In this document: positions 19,401 to 31,870 of the stretch, piece after piece
Position numbering within the stretch: position 1 is the first letter of the stretch
Layout of the letters: the number at the start of each line of letters is the position of its first letter
Assembly: GCA_916048095.2 (NCBI GenBank)
Contig: OU696593.1
Span: 2,600,001-2,664,000, forward strand
From: Sacculina carcini
Lineage: Eukaryota; Arthropoda; Thecostraca; Sacculinidae
Direction of reading: 5' to 3'
DNA: 64,000 nt
Translations under genes and position numbers: made by a program
Notes under the pieces: generated by a model
What the model was told of the DNA's origin: nothing
The model's database searches: none
Seen by the model: only the letters and a program-made list of their open reading frames with translations

Positions 19401-20690
19401 ATTTGCAGTTATCAATTAAATCTTGAGATAGTTTTCGCTTCACACTTAGTGCAACTGCATTAAGATTATAAGCATTGTTTATTTGGGAAATTATGTCAAA
19501 TTCTAACTTGGAATACATTTATAACATATTGCATGTTCTATTTCATTATCTGGCTATATTTAAGTTTTGACAAGCTATATTTATCATACTTGTCATGATA
19601 GACTACATCAATGTGATGATGATGAAAAATTTAATTAATTTATTGCGTTAAAAGAAATATTGACAAATTAACTAAAGTCGGATATGAAATCATGTGAAAA
19701 ATCGATAATACTAACTGTTTGATAAGAACGTGTGAGAAATATGTTTAATGTTTGTATGATTATGTTTAATAAGTCATTTGTATTTTGTCTCACTTCCCTC
19801 CTCTGTCTTGGCCTGAGTGACGCAACTCCTTGCCCGATTTCGCAACTCGTTGCCGATTGGCTGGTGGGTATGTAATCGCGAATAGACCAACCAATCGTCA
19901 TTCGGGTCGGACAATTGTATAAGTCATGTGACAAGTCAAGTTAACAGCGGTTGCCTAGTGACATGTCGTCATTCAGTGGTCGCCAAGTTAACTAGATCGT
20001 GACAGTCTTCGTTTCGTCAGGGGCGTGCGTAGTGCAGTCTTAGAGTTGATTGTGCCGTGCTACCTCGTCCGACTTGCCATCGACGTGACTACGAGGTCGA
20101 GGACTGCCCGAAAGACAACTTTTCGGCAAGCTAATAGGTTAGTCGCTCGGGCCAATATCCATTACCTCACCCCGTTCTCACAAATGTAAGAGCAATTGTT
20201 GAGCAGTGTTATAGGCTAATATTACTTCTTCCATTTATGCTCCTTAAATCCGCCATCCTTCCTAAACTCAGATCATATATCTAGCGTTTGATTCCTGTCA
20301 ATCCGATTATGTTTTCGCTACCATTCAAACTGTAGCCTACCAAAACCATGGTGTACGGAGTAGAACGCCGCACACCTGAGTAATTTCTGTGATATAAAAT
20401 TGTTTTTGGTGGAATCATTTCAGAAAGATGCAAACAGCTAAAGATAATAAGGCAATATTGTGTGCAAAAATTAACGATATACAGTAAAAGGGTTAATAAT
20501 CATTGCTGCATCACACCTTCAATTTGAGGAAAGCTCCAAATAGCGCAATTTTTCCCGGCTTCTTCGAGTCCACTATTTGGAGGGTCGATTGTACTCATTT
20601 GTACGCAATGAAGTCTTGTTCAAGTGTTGATATGTGGCCTGTTTTTGAATTTGTTTGATATACCGATCGTTACATTGTCCAGAAATTAAT
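19401..20690. other. Mostly unassigned; GC-richer patch 19,790-20,160
   Basis: The 19,790-20,160 patch has higher GC and many CpG dinucleotides than its surroundings and could be an untranslated exon or promoter, but no ATG-initiated frame or splice pair supports this. The rest is featureless. Confidence 0.3.
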
Positions 20691-21110
20691 CCAGTAGTTC
20701 TAAGCCTGGGTTTGATCCAACCCCTTGGGTTCGGTGAACCAGTTTCATGAGTTCGGCGGTTTGGTTCACCCACTCGTATGATTCGTGAAGTCTTTTGTAA
20801 CTGTCTTGATCGTACATGATTTGTGATTTCACTTCTAATACTTCAAATACAAAAGATTCGATGAGCGCATGTATGGAACGTGTGGGGTTGAATAGCTCCA
20901 AGTTTAGAACCACTGGATAACTCTCACCTGCAGTAAGAGACATACAAGTATCGATGCGTAGGCTAACATATTTCTGCTCTGCTGAAATATTCACATTGGC
21001 AAATATTGGGTTATTTTCATTGATGATAACGCTTTGGGCGGCTTGATTTTGAATTTTGGACAACTGTAAGCCCATGCACGTTAAGTTTCGACGTAAATTA
21101 GTTGGTCTAT
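20691..21110. mobile_element. Decayed hAT-type element
   Basis: Begins CAGTAGTTCTAAGCCTGGG, a hAT-like terminus related to the 17,888 end. The minus strand has a 129-codon open frame (21,075-20,686) with no recognised domain; similarity of its DNA to 17,590-17,888 suggests it is element sequence, not a host gene. Confidence 0.5.
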
Positions 21111-21318
21111 GATACGATTAAAGAAGCCGTGCTGGAAGAAATTAGTTTTCAAATTTTAATTTTGCATAACACTCTAAATAAAGTGTATTCCTTCGTTGAT
21201 AAAATTATTCGACTGACTTTGTTATAAGTTAATGTAAGGTAGTATGTGTTAAAAACCCAAATATTCACACACACACATATACGAGTACTCGAGTATCGAG
21301 TACACATATACATGTACT

Positions 21319-21319
21319 C

Positions 21320-21411
<92 letters not shown>
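21319..21411. repeat. (TA)n microsatellite
   Basis: About 90 bp of pure TA after a CGAGTACTCGAGTA-like palindromic stretch (21,281-21,302). Confidence 0.95.
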
Positions 21412-21413
<2 letters not shown>

Positions 21414-22892
21414 TTTCAGATGCGCTGCAAATGAACAATATCAAACGCAAAGAAATGACAATAAGACAGCAAGTAGATATATACATATTACATAATAATA
21501 CAACACCAACAATATGGAAAACTAACAAATACACCCATTTTCATCGCATTTATAGACATTTCGACCAGCTTTGGGATGTTTTCCAAAATATTTTTTTCGG
21601 GTGTTTGCGTACTCAATTAGCGCTGTTCAAAGTTACTTCTTCACCTAAAAGTCACTTTTTCATAAGCTACCTAAATGACCATAAAAACTTATATGCGGTA
21701 ATTATTAAAATGTTATTAGGCTAACAAAGGTTCACTTTTTCTTCTTAGGTTAATTTTTGTGCTTTTAGGTTACCCTTTCATATTTGGGTTAATTTTATAT
21801 CTTTTTCTTGTCATTAGGTAAATTTATTACGGTTTTTGGTCAAATAGCACGACTTTCAAAATTGAGCATTAAACAGACACATACATCATCAACGATGCGT
21901 GTGAAAATTCGGCTACATCAAAAAACGCCTAAAACAGCAATTTGTTAAAAAATAACAGCATAATCAACAAATTATTATCTCTCACTACGTACTATTTTCT
22001 GCAAAAATACCAAACTACATCAGCAGCTATCGGGAGATCCATAACGCTAAATAATTTCTGCCAGAAAGGAAATTTGAAACTTTAAACGTTGAGAAGTGTA
22101 TGATAAAATATTATAACAGCTCTTTACAAAAACATTAAATCAATATTAATATATATGTTAACCATGTCCCACGTTACTTAATTGTCTCGTTGTTGTTTGC
22201 ATATATTATTTGTATCTAAATGTATTTGTATATGTTACTTGAATATAAATGCTGGGTTTTGTCAAATAGTGAGATTGGCTTGGTTTTTACTTTTGACTTT
22301 TTCTGACATTCACAAGTTACTAAGAGTATTTGGTTAATTTTCACTTAAACGTCTCATTTTTCTGAGTTGTGCGAGGCAACATAAAGGACACTGTTGCAAT
22401 CTTTAATTTAATACATTCATTTATGGGTTTTCGCTTACTTTTTGATGGCTATGTTATTGGTATGTATATTTGCGATGTTAGACCACATTTTGGTGGTCTG
22501 TCGTAAAAATGACATCGGAACGGAGACGAGGTGGAAAAGAGGGTATTGTTATTGATGGAGCGACCACAGCGAGTCGCGCAGACCGTGAAAAGACGCGCGG
22601 TCACATAATTGAAACATGATTCCGGTGGTGTTATGTTGCATGTATGTACGTTGTTGATTTGTGTATGTTGCTGTGTTGCACGTGCTGTTGGTGGTCTGTA
22701 AGTTGATTTGTCAAAGCGGGCAGTTGCGTTAGGAGCTCGGAGTACATGTGTTCATTGAAGTTCGCGCAGAATAAACGTTCATGGTATATCCGTGTCTCGA
22801 ACCACGCGTATAACAGTATTATGGTGTGGCTCAATGGTTCCATTCTTGAAGAAATTTGTCTTCATAAGGATCCTTTTAGGGTACATTTATGT
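21412..22892. other. No recognised feature
   Basis: AT-rich DNA. A stretch with recurring TTAGGTTA/TTAGGTAA motifs lies at 21,645-21,840. No coding frame or element termini could be supported. Confidence 0.4.
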
Positions 22893-22997
22893 TGCGTTTT
22901 CTCGAGGTTAAGGTTAAAGGCCTAAGTGGCAGCTGCTACACGGGAAGAAGTCGAAGCTTATGAACACACAGGTGTGTCCTGTGCAGCTCGCTGCCAC
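22893..22997 (-). repeat. Dispersed repeat (partner at 18,300-18,425)
   Basis: Inverted copy of the 18.3-kb repeat: GAGGTTAAGGTTAAAGGC, then GCAGCTGCTACACGGGAAGA, and ACACACAGGTGTGTCCTGTG. Confidence 0.6.
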
Positions 22998-23230
22998 CGC
23001 AGAACCGACCCTCTCCACGCTATGACGCCACAAGGACGAAGGACGTATTAGAGAGGGTCACCTCCCCAGCATGCATGGTACAACACATGACTGATATCTG
23101 GTACCATTTACTGCTGGGTGGTGTTTTATATAAATTATGCGCCATATACTCAACCACAATGTATTTAAACAACACGCTATACACTCGATCAAAGAACAAC
23201 ACAGCAACCAAACCCGCGTGAATCACACAA

Positions 23231-23590
23231 CCCCTTTTGTCACCAACAAACCGCACTCGTCGACACACGGGTGTAGCCAATGTAAACAACATATATAATG
23301 CACACAATCGCACACACATACGGCACACCTCCCCTCCAGTTGGCGTCGTATGTTCGATCAGTCCAGCTCACGGTCAGGCGTCGTGGACGAACGCGCTTGC
23401 GCGACCCGCGACGCAACGGCTGATCTTGAACACTCATCGGCGTCTGCTGAGCATGCTCTCTGTAGTGTTATTTAATGTAATCGGCACTACCCTATTTGCG
23501 CATCGCTCCAAAGTGCGCTAAACAAAATGGAGGCGGAGCTAACAGGCGCGCTACGTCAACTGCGATACTAGCGCTCTCTAACGGCGGAAA
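23231..23590 (-). promoter_or_regulatory. CpG-rich patch, candidate promoter or first exon
   Basis: Dense CpG, unlike the AT-rich surroundings. On the minus strand an ATG at 23,437 opens a 65-codon frame rich in Arg (SVQDQPLRRGSRKRVRPRRL), and possible GT donors follow, so a 5' exon of a minus-strand gene is conceivable. It lies 6.2 kb upstream of the first phosphatase exon seen. No protein match is recognised; this is an inference from base composition. Confidence 0.25.
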
Positions 23591-23593
23591 GTG

Positions 23594-23664
23594 TAGCTAA
23601 CCTAACCAACCCATCCTAAACTAACCAGCCTAACCTAACCTTACCAACCTAACCTAACCTATCA
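23594..23664 (+). repeat. CCTAA-like telomeric-type patch
   Basis: Repeated CTAACC / CCTAACCTAACC units, imperfect. This is the complement of TTAGG, the common arthropod telomere repeat, here interstitial. Confidence 0.6.
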
Positions 23665-24368
23665 ACGAAAAGCCATTTGTCAAAAGTAACACTAGAACAG
23701 TGCGTTGATTAGCTTTGATAAATATAACTTTCAAAAAGTAATACTGCAATAATGAATGTTACTTAGGTATAATAATTATCATTGTTTTGTCGGCGAGACA
23801 AAAACCTAAATAAATACAAATAATTCAAAAATATGAAAAATTGCACACTAGAAGAGCCTTAATCATATTTGAAAAGTTGTTCTTTGTCGAACATCGGAAT
23901 CCCAGCACATAAAATCGAGCTAAATCAGCATATTTCTAATTCGAAGTGAAGCAATGAATGTCTAATGATTTATTAACACTCCAATGAAATCAATAAACAT
24001 ATATTTCTATTTTCTACTGTCTAAAACACGCCAAAGAGCCTTATAAATCATGTTTAGAAAAAGGCTCGAACGAGGCTCAATCTCAAAACGACAAGAACAA
24101 TCTAGGCTACTTTACGCCTTGAAATTCACTAAATTCTAAGCAGCGCGCAGAGAAATTGAAGCGTTGCTCTCATTCTCTGCAATGACGGCTCACAAATTTC
24201 TCGCCGCACTGAGCGGAGCCCCATCCCTATCGGTGCGCCTGGGCTAATCCGGTTGGCGGAGCCTATTTAGCTTACGTTGACTCATCGTTTTAGCTCAAAA
24301 AGGTGTGTCCCGTATCTAGGTGGCATTGCACCGACACGATTGACAGCAGAATTTCGTTGAAGAAGCAT
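23665..24368. other. No recognised feature
   Basis: AT-rich DNA with a GC-richer patch at 24,140-24,290. No frame or element end supported. Confidence 0.4.
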
Positions 24369-24674
24369 CAGTGGCGTAACTAGGTGGTTTGTAGTTTTGG
24401 AGCTAAAAAATTGTCCCTACCCTCAACTGGTTCAAAATGTAGGTGGTGACATGAGCAATATTAGAAGATCTAAGATCAATATATGCAAGCAGTGGCGGAT
24501 ACAGAAATCGTACACACTTTAGTGTGAACAACTTCAGTCGTTCCACTAGATTAAATGTCAGAAAGTCACTTAAGACACAAATAAATGAACAAAAATTGAT
24601 AAAAAATACACATTTGTCGTTTCGTTGAAAGATACAAAGTTAGTTACTTCGACCTAGCCACGCCTATGCCGCTG
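24369..24674. mobile_element. Possible small DNA transposon remnant
   Basis: Starts CAGTGGCGTAACTAGG and ends with the reverse complement of CAGCGGCATAGGCGTGG, a terminus style common in short non-autonomous DNA transposons. No target duplication is visible. Similar CAGTGGCGGAT starts occur at about 24,490 and 24,804, so it may be a nested or decayed set. Confidence 0.4.
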
Positions 24675-25360
24675 ATAAGGTCATAGGTGTGTGTGCGATA
24701 CAGTGAATCCACGAAAAGTAATCTTCCACCTAAACCACTAAGATTGTGGAGAGTACAAACACCACGTGTTTTGAAAGAGATTCAGCAAGGTTCCTAATAT
24801 CAGTGGCGGATGCAGGAATACAACATGGCTAGATTGGATTGGCTTTTCGTGTCTGTTCACCTTTTATATCTGTTAATGTCTGTTGCAGCTAAAAAATATT
24901 ATATTTGACATAGGAGCCAAATCTATACACACATTCCTGATTCATTATGACAAGAAAATAATTTTGTAATACGTAGCAATATATTTTTAACTCAGCTAAT
25001 GACATACAAGAAATATATACAAACAAGTTATCAAAGCCGCAAATGTTTTCAACACACAAAAAACCCACCTGGTACAGCTGAAACTTTCAGACAAGGTTGA
25101 ATGAGCAGCAATTGAAACGTTCGCACAAAACACCACGACAAAACCACGCCAACGAAACCAAGCGAGCTACTGCGCCGCAGAACATGGCATGACTTCTTGA
25201 AAGCTGTGTCAGCACACAGTGGCGCCCTCTACGACGGCCAAACACACAAGCTCACTGAGACTGGTCAATATAAAATTTAGACCAATCAACCCCAAAATGA
25301 CAATGTACTTCATACTGTATCTTACCAAATATTTTTTGTGGAATTGGCGTCATACAAGCA
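24675..25360. other. No clear feature
   Basis: Apart from the CAGTGGCGGATGCAGG start at 24,804 there is nothing I can support. Confidence 0.35.
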
Positions 25361-25362
25361 AC

Positions 25363-25412
25363 CACGTGCACCTCACGTGACAATCACGTGCGCATCACGC
25401 GATAAACACGTG
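25363..25412. promoter_or_regulatory. Phased array of CACGTG E-boxes
   Basis: CACGTG or CACGCG hexamers start at 25,363, 25,374, 25,385, 25,396 and 25,407: five units at exactly 11-bp spacing, four of them perfect CACGTG. CACGTG is the palindromic site of bHLH and bHLH-ZIP factors. The spacing places all sites on nearly the same DNA face. It could equally be an 11-bp minisatellite. Confidence 0.5.
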
Positions 25413-25572
25413 AGTGTATGCTGCAAAAAAGCACACAGACGCACATCCAAGTGAAAGCGTGTAAAAGCCTACTGGACACTGAATTTCATATAGACACACG
25501 AACACACTCCTAGCGAAACGAACCACACAAAGAACTATTTCACATTCGATGCACATATGCATATCAGTAACT

Positions 25573-27690
25573 ATAATTATAAAACAGATCTTCTGTGTGT
25601 CTGTGTGTGTGTGTGTGTGTGTCTGTCTGTCCAACCCTTCTTGGTCCATTTTCTGTCAGCTACTACTCAGCAACCATTTGATTTGACCGCTAACAATTTA
25701 TACCATTACGTTGGAAATTGTCCTGTCTACACGATGAATTAAATTTTAAACTTTAAGAATTAAACCAAAAAATGTAATAGCGGTGAAAACACTAAATGAA
25801 CCCTGAAAAATGCGAAAATTTCAATCAATATTCTATGATCTACTCCTTATAAACCACTATTGATACAGCTATACAGAGTATACCACTGTGTAGTAAATTT
25901 TCTTTTCTACAAGATAGGCTATAATTATTATCCAAAAACTAAACTTTAAATATGTAAAAAAGGCAAACTTTCAATCTACATTCAAAATCATATTTAAACT
26001 CAGCGCGTCGGATTTTCTATACTTTTTTCTCTCTTTCTCAGCAACTAAATATCACACATCTAAATAAAGTATACCATCATGCTGGAAATTTTGTTCCCTA
26101 CAGCAGGGTATAAATTTTGTATTTTCCAAAGTGTATTAAAAAAAGTTACGGCGGTGTGCAGTCAAAATGACAAGTCAAAAAGGCAAACTTTGCACTGAAA
26201 AACACAAATATTTTGGTCAATATTCCGCTATCTATTTCTCATAAACCAGCAAAGTTAGTGCTATAAAAATTATACTACTGTGTAGAGCATTTTTGTTCTA
26301 CAAGATAAGCTATAATTTATACCCACAAATGATACAAAACATGTGTAAAATTGGCAAAATTCTCAAATCTATCCAAAATTAATACTTGAACACCGGGCGA
26401 CTAAAATATATTCATTTTTCTAATATTCCTCCGTAACTATATGTTACATATAAAAATAAATTATACCATCGTGCTGAAAATTTTGTTTTCTACAATGCGG
26501 TATAATTTGTAATTTTCCAAAGTGTATCTGAAGGAAGTTACGGCGGTGTAAAGTCAAAAGGACATATAGCCAATTTGACAGCTATTATGCGCACTTGCGA
26601 TTACACAGGAACAGGGTTTGTTTGGTTCAAACCATTTGGTTTAAACCATGGTTTGAACCAGGTTTTTTTTAAAACATGTTTTTTCAATTATTTTTTAACA
26701 GAAATGATTTTTCTCATATAGGAATGATCAAATATTTTCAGAATCAGTAAATGAGTTCATTAATGCAGTTTTAAATCTTAATAAATATTACTTTTTGACA
26801 TGATTTTAAGGTTTTGCACGATATGGGAAACATTGTTATTAACATTTTTGGTTTCTGCTGGAGAAGCATTGTAGTTGGTATTTATGAGAAATCCTATATT
26901 TTTACGACAAAACATTTGAGTTTCTATGAAAAACACTATTTTTGGAAACATCTGAGTTAAAAAAATGTGTTTACCCTGAAAACAAACATGAATTAACCTC
27001 CATTGACAAAACAATTTTTAGTCACTAGGTTTTCATAAATAAGGCCACTGGGTATTTGGATTTGGACTTTGTTAACATATGTGGGTGTTTAAAATCGACT
27101 GTTTTCGCAATTGGAAGCGGTTTAAAACTTCCGTTTCCTATAGATGCTACAAGGTGAAATTCAAGATCCAGTGTGTACATTTTTATGATTTTTTTTCTTT
27201 TTTAAATATTTACAAAACTCTTGGTAAGTGGTACTATAGTATGTTTAACTATATACTAAATAGAATGGTACAATCCTTTTTTATTTGTACGTGCAAAGTG
27301 TAAAAAAACAAATGAACCAAAAAAAAATGTTTTTTTGGTTTTTTCTAAAAAAAAATCCATGATTTTTTTTTTTAACTGTTTTTTTTCAAACCCTGCACAG
27401 GAATATACACCGATTAAATTTCACTGAAGCCCAATCACAATTAAGAATGCAGCATATTAGCTCCAAGCATGGATGGTATGGTTTTACTGAGTGATAATAT
27501 TTTATTGAGGGAAAATATTTTGTAAAAATTAGAACAAAAATGATTAAATATGGATTTTACATTTGGTTCAGATTTTTATGAGTTTACTGTTCTTAATTTG
27601 CAATATTTTTTATTAATAAAGTATACATTTTATTGCATGAGTTGCTCCGCACAACGGGAGGTTTTTCATGATAATAGAAAACAATATATC
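25573..27690 (+). mobile_element. Helitron-like copy H1 (interrupted by MITE copy 2)
   Basis: A degenerate 5' end (TAATTATAAAACAGATC) precedes the (TG)n run and CTGTCCAACCC, then diverged tandem monomers at about 380-bp steps (ACCATTACGTTGGAAATT, ACCATCATGCTGGAAATT, ACCATCGTGCTGAAAATT). MITE copy 2 interrupts it at 26,612. A weak 3' hairpin module (CTCCGCACAACGGGAGG) is near 27,640. Confidence 0.6.
26612..27395. mobile_element. 784-bp hAT-type MITE (copy 2)
   Basis: Termini CAGGGTTTG and AAACCCTG. The exact 8-bp flanks CACAGGAA are at 26,604-26,611 and 27,396-27,403. It inserted into a Helitron-like monomer; removal restores the GATTACACAGGAATATACACC seen in other copies, for example at 46,105-46,135. 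The interior is similar to copy 1 along its length, including the block with GTGGGTGTTTAAAATCGACT. No coding capacity. Confidence 0.95.
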
Positions 27691-28540
27691 TACATTCAGC
27701 AGCACACATTATTCTAGTATCACGCGGCAAAATATTCTTAAGACTGTTACTCAGGGCCATATTTGGGTAGAAAGCATGCATACACGCTGTTCAACTGGAA
27801 AACCCACATGACCATGATAAATTCAGCTATATCGCGTACACTGGCCATTTGAGGTGCGCTGCGATTCTGAGAACAAAACTCAATTTGCCCAAGTATTTGT
27901 GGTCTTTGTGGCTCACACCTGCCGTCTGATAAACCAGTCATGTAGAAACTCGCCTACACATACACACACATTTGCATACACATACACACCAACACGTATT
28001 CACACAAACACACCCACACACATAAACACACACAGCTCAGTTAATATATAAAGTTAGGGTGACCTTTTGTTGCAAATGCAACTTTTGTATCATATAATCT
28101 GTTTGTCATAAGGAGCCCAAAAATCGATATTTTATTGATCTGAAATAAGTACTAAATAAGTTATAAATGCAACTTTTTGTTTTTAGCGCAACTTTTTAAT
28201 TTTTAAGATAGATAACTTTAATATAAGATAACTTTTAGAACAATTATTTCACACTATCCGGAATAATTGTCAGTTGTAAAGTTGTACAATGTAGTATATG
28301 CTCATGTATTGTCCACATAAACTCGATAAGCCTGTATCTGGAAGACGTGTGAACATTGTGTCCGTGTGTGGTGCTAGACATCCTGCGTGTGCATAGCACT
28401 GCATACGGACACACATTTAGACATAATACAGACATAGACAATATAATATAGACATAAATACTGGAATTAACCATTATACTCATTAAAACATACCATTTGT
28501 GTATGTACATGTCTTATATAGTATTTAAACAACAGAATGA
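27691..28540. other. No clear feature, with a CA-rich run 27,955-28,033
   Basis: Between Helitron-like pieces. The CA-rich run is imperfect. A GCAACTTTT motif recurs at 28,078, 28,169 and 28,189. No gene supported. Confidence 0.4.
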
Positions 28541-29092
28541 ACTGTTTGGGCTGTGTGTCTGTCTGTCCCACCCTCAGTTTTACCATTTGGTTTCTATACT
28601 ATAATGGCAAGCTGCGAGAAAAGTATTGGTGGACCGCGTGTTTGAGACCCCTGGCGTAGATAATATCAACCTTCTGATTAAAAATTATGATTGAATCGGT
28701 TCATTTTGTGATCACAAACTAATAAGTTGGATCACCTCAGATTAGGCTGGGTTAGGTCAAGATGGGGTGGTTGGGTTGGGTTTGGTAGGTTTGGGTCAAG
28801 TTATATTGGGTTTAAATGATACCGAAATATATGATAGCGGTTAAAGCTGCGGTAGCGGTAAAAGCAGAATAATACTTGAGCAAATGATGTTGGGGAATGA
28901 TATCAAGTTCTAAATATGTTTGGGAAACATTCTGATGAAAAGTTTTCACCATTTTTAATTGTGTTTGTTTCGAGTTTTATTTCTGTGGTTTTGTGTTGTG
29001 TATATATAAACATTTGTGTGTCTTTCGTTGTACATTATTTGTGTATATGCGAGTATTGTAGTTTTGAGCGAGCATTAGTTTCGAGCATTTAT
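28541..29092 (+). repeat. Repeat R3, first copy (hAT-end-like and GATAGCGG-rich)
   Basis: From about 28,600: GAGAAAAGTATTGGTGGACC and GCGTGTTTGAGACCCCTGG, resembling a hAT right end. It is followed by a TTGTGATCACAAACTAATAAG block, a (GGTTGGGTT) run and GATAGCGGTTAAAG. The same order recurs at 36,300-36,650 and, inverted, at 61,951-62,258. A partial TGTCCCACCC block is at its left edge. Confidence 0.6.
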
Positions 29093-30233
29093 ACATATAA
29101 ATGAGAACCTCCGTGTGTGTGTGTGTGTGTGTCCCACCCTCCTTGGTCCATATTATGCAAGCTGCTACTCAGTAACCACTTGGTGAACTCGCTAACAATG
29201 TACACCATTACGTTGACATTTTCTTGTCAACACGATAGGCTACATTTAAAATTCTAAAAATAAAACCAAAAAAAGTTATCGCGGTGAAAAGACAAAATGA
29301 ACCCTGAAAAATGCGAAAATTTTGGTCAATATTCCTGCATCTACTCCTCATAAACCAGAAATGTTACAGCCAAACAGATTATACCACTGTGTAGAAATTA
29401 TTCTGTTCTACTCGGTAGGCTATAATTCATATCCAAAAATTAAATATAAAATATGTAAAAATGACAAAATTTCAGTCTACATTCAAAATTATATTTAAGC
29501 TCGACGCGTCCGATTTTCTGTACTTTTTTCTCTATTTCTCAGCAACTAACTATGACACATTTAAATAAATAATACCATCATGCTGGGAATTTTGTTTTCT
29601 ACAACACGGTATAATTTTTAATTTTCCAAAGTGTATTAAAAAAATGTTACGGCGGTGTGAAGTCAAAATGACAAAGTCAAAAAGGCAAAATTAGCACTAA
29701 AAACGCGAATATTTTGGTCAATATTCCCCTATCTATTCCTCATAAACCAGCAGAGTTACAGCTATAAAAATTATACTATTGTGTAGAGAATTTTTTGTTC
29801 TACAAGAAATATTTTAATTTATACCCACAAGTGATACAAAAAACGTATAAAATTGGCAAAATTTTCAAATGCATCCGAAATTACACTTGAACACCGGGTG
29901 ACTAAAATTAATTCATTTTTCTACTATTTCTCAGTAACTGTTTGTCACACATCAAAATTAATTATACCATCGTGCTAGAAAATTTGTTTTCTACAATACG
30001 GTATAATTCTTAATTTTCCAAAGTGTATCTGAAGGAAGTTACGGCGGTGTAAAGTCAAAAGGACATATTGCCAATTTGACAGCTATTATGCGCACTTGCG
30101 ATTACACAGGAATATACTACTGTGTAGAGAATTTTGTGTTCTACAAGAAAAGGTATAATTTATACCCACAAATGATACAAAAAACGTGTAAAATTGGCAA
30201 ATGTCTCAAATGCATCCAAAATTTTGTAACTTG
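29093..30233 (+). mobile_element. Helitron-like copy H2 with monomers
   Basis: 5' end with ATATAAATGAGAACCTCCG, a (TG)n run and TCCCACCCTCCTTGGTCC, then three to four monomers. It is the left outer part of the large inverted repeat, partner about 54,130-56,095. Confidence 0.7.
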
Positions 30234-30400
30234 TGTAATCGCAAGTGCGCATAATTGGTTTTATTTTTAAAATTAAAAATTTAGCCTACAGTGTAGACAA
30301 AAAAAATTTCCAACATGATGGTATAAATTTTTAGCGGGTACGCCAAGTGATGGCCGAGTAGCAGCTGATGGACAATGGACCAAGAAGGGTGGGACAGACA

Positions 30401-30446
<46 letters not shown>

Positions 30447-30476
30447 GACACACAGAGGATCTCTTTTATATATATA
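30234..30476 (-). mobile_element. Helitron-like 5' end H3, minus strand
   Basis: Reverse of the 5' block: GGTGGGACAGACAGACACAC, a CA run, and AGAGGATCTCTTTTATATAT. It stops at a GCACGACGGGC module that points the other way. The same head-to-head joint occurs at 58,809. Confidence 0.75.
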
Positions 30477-30927
30477 GCACGACGGGCATGTATGAATATG
30501 AGGCGGTTTAGGCAAACTATTTTGTGAAATTTTTTTTATGAAAATATAGAAATTTAGACTTTTTTATGGGTTTACTCCACTCTTTTTTAATTCATATTCT
30601 TTTTCTCTTATGAATTAAATACAAATTTAATTGTATTAATTGTTTCGCACGACGGGCGGGCTTACATGCTAGAATTTTATTGTTTGTTTCGTGTTTGTGT
30701 TCTGAAATATTCCGCACAATGGGTGGGTTTATATATAAGGCGGGTTGAGGGAAAATATTATGTCAAAATAAAAATAAAAATATTCACACTTGGACTTTTC
30801 TATTGAGTAAGACACTTAAGAGTTTTCATTTTCTTTTTTAATTTGGAATATTTTTTATGAATATCTATTTTTATAAATATTAATTCCATTTTATGAATTC
30901 CTCCGCACAACGGGCGGGTTTTAATGC

Positions 30928-30931
<4 letters not shown>
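30477..30931 (+). repeat. Helitron-like 3' modules, plus strand
   Basis: Copies of the CCGCAC(G/A)A(C/T)GGG(C/T)GGGTTTA module at about 30,646, 30,710 and 30,903, separated by AT-rich spacers with TTGAGGGAAAATATT and CTTTTCTATTGA. The last ends GGGTTTTAATGCTA and then a TA run. Confidence 0.75.

Positions 30932-31016
<85 letters not shown>
30931..31016. repeat. (TA)n microsatellite at Helitron end
   Basis: About 85 bp of TA after a GTTTTAATGCTA terminus. The TA stretch of the TCTATATATATA 5' terminus is a likely seed. Confidence 0.9.
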
Positions 31017-31017
<1 letters not shown>

Positions 31018-31253
31018 CTGATTTTAACACTTATATTTATGGGGATGCCTAAAAGACAGCTCACGCACTGAAGCCTGCAGCACTCAGTCAGTAGTTGAGT
31101 ACAGGCATTCAACGTGAATGTACGAATAATTTCATTGTGTTTCGAGTCTACAGCAAAACGGACAGCAATTCGAGAACACACGCAAAATATAATAATATTT
31201 TCAAGCTCTCTTACATGTTGAAAAGTATTTATGATTAGAATGAACGCCCAGTT

Positions 31254-31309
<56 letters not shown>

Positions 31310-31870
31310 GTATACTATTTATAACATCGATGTATAATATATGTGAGTTGGCTTATATCGTATTTAATTAATGTACACATAGGACAGCCAGGCTTCAAAT
31401 CGGTTTTGATTCCTAGCAAATTCTGTTGAGTGTGAAAAGTTCAGAAACTGAAAAAGACCGCAATTTTACAAACAGTCCAATACATGCTTGCATGTTTCGT
31501 TTCACACGAATTTACTTGCAAAACATATTCATTCTTTTTTCGAAAGCGTCAAAGTTTCAAATTTGACATGTGTGGAATATTTTTTTGACAATAGCCCAGA
31601 GCACTCTCTGCCAAAAATGGTCTAACCAAAAAATTAAGTAGACGTGCAGCTTTGTCTGGCCACAAACCAGATCCAAAGCTGCATACCCCCAATTCGGCCT
31701 TGATATCCTAAACCAACTACACATTATGGACAGATTACATAAGAGGGTAAAGAAGAAGCAAAATGATGAAATAATTTGGGACCAGAAGATGTACATAGCA
31801 ATAAGTTATAATGCTTTTATTGTCTAGTACCTCACACACAAACTCAACCCGACACAAACTCAACCCCAAG

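Noticed and set aside
20686-21075. 129-codon minus-strand frame as a host gene
   Set aside because: The DNA is related to another decayed hAT-like piece and starts with a hAT-type terminus; no domain recognised.
30800-31181. Open frames consisting of (IY)n
   Set aside because: Artefact of the (TA)n microsatellite.
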